From NCBI GenBank assembly GCA_034440615.1, contig JAOTOM010003140.1, forward strand, positions 62,001 through 126,000: a stretch of 64,000 nucleotides of DNA, read 5' to 3'. This document shows positions 58,343-64,000 of the stretch, in pieces (the stretch's first letter is position 1; each line of letters starts with the position of its first letter). The DNA is from Ashinkailepas kermadecensis. Its lineage: Eukaryota; Arthropoda; Thecostraca; Neolepadidae. The notes under the pieces are model-generated. The model had not been told where the DNA came from. It did no database searches and saw only the letters and a program-made list of their open reading frames with translations. The translations under genes and the position numbers were made by a program.

Positions 58343-58776
58343 CGCTTCTCATTAGTGGACGGCGGTCGGTGGCACGCCGTACCGCTTCTCATCAGTGGAC
58401 GGCGGTCGGTGGCCCGCTTCTCATTAGTGGACGGCGGTCGGTGGCCCGCCGTACCGCTTCTCATTAGTGGACGGCGGTCGGTGGCACGCCGTACCGCTTC
58501 TCATCAGTGGACGGCAGTCGGTGGCCCGCTTCTCATTAGTGGACGGCGGTCGGTGGCACGCCGTACCGCTTCTCATTAGTGGACGGCGGTCGGTAGCCCG
58601 CCGTACCGCTTCTCATCAGTGTACGGCGGTCGGTGTACCGCTTCTCATCAGTGGACGGCGGTCGGTGACCCGCTTCTCATTAGTGGACGGCGGTCGGTAG
58701 CCCGCCGTACCGCTTCTCATCAGTGTACGGCGGTCGGTGTACCGCTTCTCATCAGTGGACGGCGGTCGGTGGCCCG
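58343..58776 (+). repeat. Tandem repeat with 32/39/41-bp unit variants (~12 units)
   Basis: Units start CGCTTCTCATYAGTGGACGG, then CGGTCGGTGGC. Longer units carry an extra ACGCCGTAC segment before the next unit. The pattern of long and short units is partly periodic. Confidence 0.9.
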
Positions 58777-59055
58777 ACGACCACGTTCGGCTGGCCACCT
58801 TCCGATGCTCAAAAACAGCCTTGTTTATGCTGTCGGCTCGCAGATGCGGTTGAAGCGGCTTCGTTGGCGACGGCCGTGACCGCGGTATGGATCGGCACCG
58901 GAGGCACCCCGAGCACGGCGCGACTGTAGCGGCGCACTGACCGGCCCCGGTCAACCGCTCCACGACGCCTCAGAATGCGGCCACCGCCCGCTGCCGCCGG
59001 CCATACATTTGATATTTCATTAGAGAAGCGTCAACGGATGAAGGAGCCAGTAGGC
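58777..59055. other. GC-rich sequence, no gene recognised
   Basis: CpG-rich flank of the tandem repeat. Confidence 0.35.
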
Positions 59056-59079
59056 TTCCGCAAAACCTGAGCTGTGAAC

Positions 59080-59545
59080 GTGTAAGCAGACAGGTGGTGA
59101 CACCACTGGGTCCTGCTCACTAGTCCCTCCATCACCTTGGTACTCCCCTCTGTCTGCCTTCGTGTCTCCGTCTTCTTCTTCTCTGTCTGGCCCTACACTC
59201 GATCCACCTCTCGTTCAGTCCCATATTTATGTCTGTCTGTACTTCTCTCCCCGTCTCTGTACCTGTAGATGTACCTGCCGCCTGTTGTGCGGCTATGGAG
59301 ACTTTCTGACTCGTTGCCATATTCCCGCCGAATATGGCAGCCCAAGATAATGTGGGTTTGGCCGCCCACAAATAAACAGTCTAACCTCGGAAGCCGCAGC
59401 GTTTGTGCCGTCCCACCCGTCTATGAGTTATAATTATTTTGAGCTCCAACCAATAAGAGACATGACATGGCGCGGTCGGTGTGCTCGTAGACGGACAGTG
59501 TTCTCGGGGCGGACAGTTCGTGTGCGTGCGGAGTGTGGTGAACTA
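59080..59545 (+). other. Possible LTR/leader of the Metaviridae remnant
   Basis: The stretch before the gag-like frames starts with TGTAAGCAGACAGGTGG, has pyrimidine-rich CTCTGTCTG words, an AATAAA at 59371 and a TTATTTTGAGCTCCAACC segment that could be an LTR edge and primer-binding area. No second LTR is in the window, so this is only a suggestion. Confidence 0.3.
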
Positions 59546-59547
59546 TA

Positions 59548-60910
59548 GTGACTGACCTGGAATCCCGGCGCCGCGGGGCATGGATAGCGCAGGGGCATCG
59601 CCAGGCACGGCGGCCGGAGAGCCGGCCACCGAGGCAAAGCCGTGGCCAGCTGCTCACGCAGCTGGTGGCCCAGCAGCAGCAACAGTTGACCATGCTCATG
59701 GAACGCGTTGACTGTTTGGCGGCTCGCTCACGGCGCCCGAGGCGCCGGGCGTGGCCGCGCCTGCCGACCCGTGGACGGGCAACGCCGCTGAGCCCAGGGC
59801 CCGGCACCTCTGGCCGGCGGCCGCCACACAGGCTCCTCAGCTGTCTTCCTCAGCGTCACTGAAGGACTTCGAGGTATGGCGAAGCAAATTCTCCGGCTAC
59901 TGCCTGCTGACTGGCATCAAAGGTCTCAACATGCGGAGCAGAGAGCTGCTCCGCTGGCCATCATGGACGACTGGACTCGGGTGGTCCGGTTCGGTCTGCA
60001 GGTTCTTGAGGACGCTGGAATGGAGGCGGTCATCACAGCGATGCAAATGCGTTTGCGCCGTCAGAGGAACATAATAATCGACCGTCGGGACTTCAACACC
60101 CGCGTCCAAGAGCCTGGTGAGTCGGTAGACGACTGCCTCTGTGCTCTGGGAAAAATCGCGTCATATTGCGATTTATGTGCCCAATGCATGGACGATCGGT
60201 TCCGAGATCATCTCGTCGTGGGAACGCGGGATGAAGAGGCGAGGCGGCGGATGTTGGAAGTTCCGGACCTGACTCTCCAGACAGCAGTCGATATATGTCG
60301 CGCGTCTGAGAACTCTGATAACAATAGCTCTGCTCTTCGTGGATCGGTGCAACCGTCCCTGGCCAAGGTCTACCAGTACAAGCGGGATGGCAGCCGGCCG
60401 CGGCAGCCCAGTGACCGTGGCAGGCCAGCCGACATACGCACTGGCAAGTGTGGACGCTGTGGTTCAGCTCCTCACACTGAAGACCGGCTGTGCAGGGCGC
60501 TGGGCCGCAGGTGTTTCCAGTTTAACGGATAAAATCATTTCTCCTCTGTCTACCGTCAACAGCGGCAGCCCGCGGCGCATGGCTAGCCCCGGACGCGGCC
60601 GCCAGGGCCAAGGTCGGTCGACTGACAGTTCCGGAAGTCGCCGACAGGTGTTACAAGTCAGCAGCGGGGATCGCGGGCGGCGCAAGTCGCGCCCGCCCCC
60701 GACGGCGGCAAGAAATCTTATCTCCGATGTGGTGCTAAGAGGGGTAAGAGCCAGCCGCTCCCCCAGGTGCACCTGATGTTGCATCGACCTGGTGGATCGA
60801 CTTCAGACACCGTCTGGATTCCGAATACAAGAGCTGAAGTATCCGTGATGCCTCTACGAGTAGCGGGCAAACTGGGCATTCATCATACGCAGTTGCCGTT
60901 TGACTCTCGC
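59548..60910 (+). pseudogene. Metaviridae (Ty3/Gypsy-like) gag and protease remnant
   Basis: Plus-strand frames carry a decayed gag: LLTQLVAQQQQQLTMLMERV (about 59650-59710), then KDFEVWRSKFSGYCLLTG in another frame, then a long frame (59876-60532) with MQMRLRRQRNIIIDRRDF and PGESVDDCLCALGKIASYC, typical of arthropod gag capsid C-terminal parts. A Cys-rich stretch CGRCGSAPHTEDRLCRALGR follows at 60449-60520, but later zinc-knuckle positions are changed and a stop follows. Near 60811-60835 a protease-like VWIPNTRAEVSVM appears; the catalytic Asp and Gly of the usual D-T-G triad are replaced. No reverse transcriptase, RNase H or integrase follows, because a LINE begins by about 60937. Non-functional. 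Confidence 0.75.
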
Positions 60911-60936
60911 GCCATCAAGTCGTCGCTCGTTGCTCG

Positions 60937-61288
60937 TGGTGTTTAGTGCTATAGTGGACGTGTCTCGCAAGACCAGCCTGCCATCAACTCACCATCTTCA
61001 CTTCAGACTTCTTGCTACTCTTCACCACCAACTTCTAGACCACTCTGCACCTTCAACTCGTCTATAGGTTGGTCCAGAGCCGGCTGATCACTCCGCTGCT
61101 TTCTCACTGCTTGTTATTGCAGTTTCCTATTTTTCATTTTCGTGGGGCGACACCCGTCGCTCTTTTCTCATTTCTTTTCTAGTGTGGTGACACCCGTCAC
61201 CCCACCCGTTTTCGTCATCGTCGCATTTTCATTCCCTTTGTTCTGTGTGTTTATTTAGATTTCGTTTGGTAGGGTGTTTTTCCCCGTG
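60937..61288 (+). promoter_or_regulatory. 5' untranslated region of a Jockey-type LINE
   Basis: About 350 bp between the gag remnant and the LINE ORF1 ATG. It contains a duplicated GGYGACACCCGTC word (61146 and 61187) and no open frame. LINEs of this clade carry an internal promoter in this position; the exact 5' end is inferred from where retroviral-like coding stops. Confidence 0.45.
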
Positions 61289-62875
61289 ATGGGGAAAAAA
61301 AGGAAGAAAGGCACCGACCCCAGCTCGCCACAGGACTCTGATTCTGAATTTCCTCCGATAACCACACCCGACGACCATCGCACGAACACGGACTTGGCCT
61401 TTGATGTTCCCTCACTGAATTCGACCATTGATGAACCGCGCCGGACAATTCCCCTTGATGACGCCATGGACGCCCTTTGCACCTCGCCGAACCCTGCTCG
61501 TCCCAAGACCTCTACCTCGCCTCAGAATCCAGACCAGACCATCACTCTTCACGCCGCTGACCCAAGCTCGAACCAGACCACGCCCTCCCAACCTGAACCC
61601 ATCCAGCCCATTGAACCCTACCTCGACAGTGCTGGCTCTTACGTTGTAGTCAAGCCTGTCGAGGAATCCGTTTCCTTCCGCCGTATCAACGTTTTCTGGC
61701 CGACTAAACAACTCCTTGCCATCTGCTCCCTAGCCAATCCCGATATTGAAGCCCCTGCCAACGGAACCTTGGTCATTAAAACCCAATCCCGAGCCCAAAC
61801 CACAGCCCTCCTCCGCACCACCGCATTTTGTGGAAAATCCGTCACCATCACTCTCCATTCCAACCGCAACACCACCAAGGGCACCGTCTTCGCGCCGGAG
61901 CTCCGATTCATGACTGAAGCGGAAATCCAGACGGAGCTCAGGCCGGAGGGGGTGACCCACGTCCATCGAATCACCTCCTTTAAAGACGGTCAGAAACGTG
62001 ATACGAGCCTCCTTGTCCTTACCTTCTATTATACCAATCTTCCCAAGACCCTAGTCGCCGGATACCTACGATTCCAAGTCCGCGTCTTTATTCCTAATCC
62101 TCTCCGCTGTTTTAACTGTCAGCGCTTCGGCCATGGCAGTAAAACTTATCGCCAGTCCGCCCGGTGCCCCAAATGCGGAGAAACACCTCATCCTGACTCC
62201 ACCTGCTCCAAGCCTGCCCACTGCCTCAGCTGCAACACATCCGATCACCTCACCACTTCCAATCAATGCCCAGTTTGGCGCAAGGAGAAGGAGGTATGCG
62301 CTGTGAAGGCCACGACCGGGGTGTCATACCTCCAGGCCCGACGGTCTGTCGAGGCCACCTTCCCATCCGCGAAAACGTACGCTCAGGCGGCCACCGTTGC
62401 TCCCCCCACACGTCGCGTCACCACTACTTCCATCTCGATGCAAACAGATATTATTCCAGGTTTAGCTCCACTTAAAAAACTTACTCCACTGACCACACCG
62501 ACACCACCCACCCTGGCTCCCAACACCCAGACCACTCCGACACAAACCTCCGCGGCTCCCAGCACACAGACCATTCCGACCAAACAAACGCCGACAAATT
62601 CCACACGGAATTCCAAACCCCGCAGCCATTCGGCTGCCGGGGAGATGCGCGCCACTTCCGTGGCTCGCCGACCGGTGCAGGCCGGCGACCACGTGACCCG
62701 ACCGGCTCCCAGCCGGCGGGCATCCCCAGCGGCAGTGGTGCGCGGCCGAGAGTCGGCCGCCAAGGTCACCGACCAACCGGACGGCTCGGGTGCAGCCGTT
62801 CGACATCAAACCACACGCCCGCCTGACCTCCACGCATGGATGAGGCACGCACCGAAAGGTGCACACAAACAATAA
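61289..62875 (+). CDS. LINE ORF1 (Jockey-type gag-like nucleic-acid-binding protein)
   Basis: A 528-residue open frame ending TAA at 62875; the ATG at 61289 is the first in frame and gives MGKKRKKGTDPSSPQDSD. The protein binds the element's RNA and forms particles for retrotransposition. After a Pro/Thr-rich N-terminus a conserved region (residues about 125-270) includes FRRINVFWPTKQLLAI and ELRFMTEAEIQTELRPEGV. Zinc knuckles follow: CFNCQRFGHGSKTY, whose fourth ligand is Tyr instead of Cys; CPKCGETPHPDSTC, complete; and CLSCNTSDH...C. The rest is Thr/Pro/Ser-rich and basic. ORF2 starts just downstream or overlaps by 40 bp. The frame is intact, unlike ORF2. Confidence 0.9.
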   Translation: MGKKRKKGTDPSSPQDSDSEFPPITTPDDHRTNTDLAFDVPSLNSTIDEPRRTIPLDDAMDALCTSPNPARPKTSTSPQNPDQTITLHAADPSSNQTTPSQPEPIQPIEPYLDSAGSYVVVKPVEESVSFRRINVFWPTKQLLAICSLANPDIEAPANGTLVIKTQSRAQTTALLRTTAFCGKSVTITLHSNRNTTKGTVFAPELRFMTEAEIQTELRPEGVTHVHRITSFKDGQKRDTSLLVLTFYYTNLPKTLVAGYLRFQVRVFIPNPLRCFNCQRFGHGSKTYRQSARCPKCGETPHPDSTCSKPAHCLSCNTSDHLTTSNQCPVWRKEKEVCAVKATTGVSYLQARRSVEATFPSAKTYAQAATVAPPTRRVTTTSISMQTDIIPGLAPLKKLTPLTTPTPPTLAPNTQTTPTQTSAAPSTQTIPTKQTPTNSTRNSKPRSHSAAGEMRATSVARRPVQAGDHVTRPAPSRRASPAAVVRGRESAAKVTDQPDGSGAAVRHQTTRPPDLHAWMRHAPKGAHKQ

Positions 62876-62886
62876 TATTTCTCCCA

Positions 62887-64000
62887 ATGTCTGTATTTTT
62901 ACAATGGAATTGCCATAGTTTATTATCCAAATGGGCCGAAATGAAAGCTTTCTTTAGTATTATCACACCTATTCTCATCGCTCTTCAGGAAACCTCGTTC
63001 TTACCAACCGATACATATAATTTCAATCTTTCAAATTACTCACTGTACCGTCACGATGAGGTCCGTGGACCACATCGCAGTGGCGGTACAGCACTGTACA
63101 TCAACAATTATTTTGCACATACACAAATTACACTGAATTCACCTTTGCAAGCCGTAGCTTGTACTTTGCGTTTGCATGGTAGGAATGTGGATGTATGTTC
63201 CATTTATATTCCACCACAAACAGATAACACAAACATTTTGGTACACTTAGACAACCTGATAACACAATTCAAGAATCCTTTCATATTACTCGGCGATTTT
63301 AATGCCCATAGCCCAGCGTGGGATAGAACACGCACACTTCAAGACACTCGCGGCCGCATCATTGAACAAATTTTAGACCGACATAATTTAGTATTACTGA
63401 ACACCGGAGAACCAACCTTTTTCACCTTGGACATAATACAGAAACAACTATTGATTTATCAATATGCTCTCCGACTCTGGCCAATGATTATGATTGGACC
63501 ATCGACACTGATATTCATGCCAGCGATCATTACCCCATTAAATTAACACCCACATTTTCAACTGCGGCAGATACGACACCAAGTTTTGTCCCTCGCTGGA
63601 AAATCTCGAAGGCCGATTGGACAACTTTTCAGGAACTTTCACATATTCAATACAACCCCAACATTTCTCCCGTCGAAAACATCAACCAAGTTACCAAAAC
63701 ACTTCTCGAAGCAGCTCCCACCGCCATTCCACTAACAAAACCTTTCACAAAAGAACACCATTCCCCTGGTGGTCGATAGAAGTTTCCCGAGCAATAGCCG
63801 CAAGAAAGAGAGCATTTAGAAAATATTGACGTCATCCCGACCAAAAAAATTTAGTCAGCCGTAATTATGAACGTGCGAAGACACGCCGCATCATTCGCGA
63901 AGCTCGTCGCTGTTCATGGTCACTTTATCTTCAACAAATCACCTCTCGAACACCTTTAAGCAAAATCTGGCAGTTAATTCGCCGATTATCAGGACGCACT
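62887..64000 (+). pseudogene. LINE ORF2, 5' part (APE endonuclease; runs off the window)
   Basis: ORF2 of non-LTR elements encodes an apurinic-like endonuclease and a reverse transcriptase; only the first part is in view. The ATG at 62887 lies 11 bp after the ORF1 stop; an in-frame ATG at 62836 would overlap ORF1. Endonuclease motifs are in order: LQWNCHSLLSKW, LIALQETSF, GGTALYINNY, CSIYIPPQTDN, ILLGDFNAHSPAW and IIEQILDRHNLVLLNTG. The frame is lost in a T-run near 63416-63423; the S-D-H motif (ASDHYP) is in another frame. A second shift is in an A-run near 63749-63753, before PFPWWSIEVSRAIAARKRAF. A TGA is at 63827, after which the frame runs open to the window end. Two shifts and one stop make it inactive as written. 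Confidence 0.85.

Overview
This is animal nuclear DNA from a repeat-rich genome. Two conserved animal genes show it: SNIP1 (plus strand, 13017-16357) and the 3' end of CSPG4 (minus strand, 40992-46162). Both are split by GT-AG introns and both have coding exons much richer in G+C than their surroundings. Jockey-type and CR1-type LINEs, a Metaviridae remnant, a tRNA-derived SINE and hAT-ended elements fit an invertebrate. An arthropod, perhaps a crustacean, is my guess; nothing in the window proves it. There are no bacterial operons, rRNA genes or CRISPR arrays.

Layout. 0.3-1.3 kb: CR1-like reverse transcriptase remnant (minus). 1.3-5.7 kb: composite element copy A, built largely of degenerate minisatellites and closed by a hAT-like end. 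6.9-7.4 kb: second LINE remnant. 9.2-11.6 kb: decayed transposase-like gene split by a SINE with a 14-bp target duplication. 13.0-16.4 kb: SNIP1. 19.3-20.8 kb: an inverted-repeat element and two hAT ends, one next to a transposase first exon. 20.8-22.0 kb: homopolymer-only sequence, probably an assembly artefact. 22.7-25.3 kb: copy D, an inner-type element. 25.3-30.9 kb: mostly unassigned. 31.0-36.4 kb: copy B. 36.7-39.5 kb: 25-bp and 9-bp arrays. 41.0-46.2 kb: last two CSPG4 exons, followed on the upstream side by a 71-bp array. 48.4-51.2 kb: a complete but broken DNA transposon with 137-bp terminal inverted repeats. 51.5-56.5 kb: copy C. 57-59 kb: microsatellite and GC-rich repeats. 59.5-60.9 kb: Metaviridae gag/protease remnant. 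60.9 kb to the end: 5' part of a Jockey-type LINE.

Two results stand out. First, an element at 48402-51213 carries an orphan transposase-like gene, 137-bp inverted repeats and an 8-bp target duplication (TTGCACAT); a paralogous empty site lies about 500 bp to its left. Second, a family of large hAT-ended composite elements (copies A-D) has 8-bp target duplications and consists mostly of minisatellite; its internal 21-bp repeat runs from about 3 units (A) to about 28 (B) to about 77 (C). Most long open frames in the window are by-products of tandem repeats and were not called as genes.
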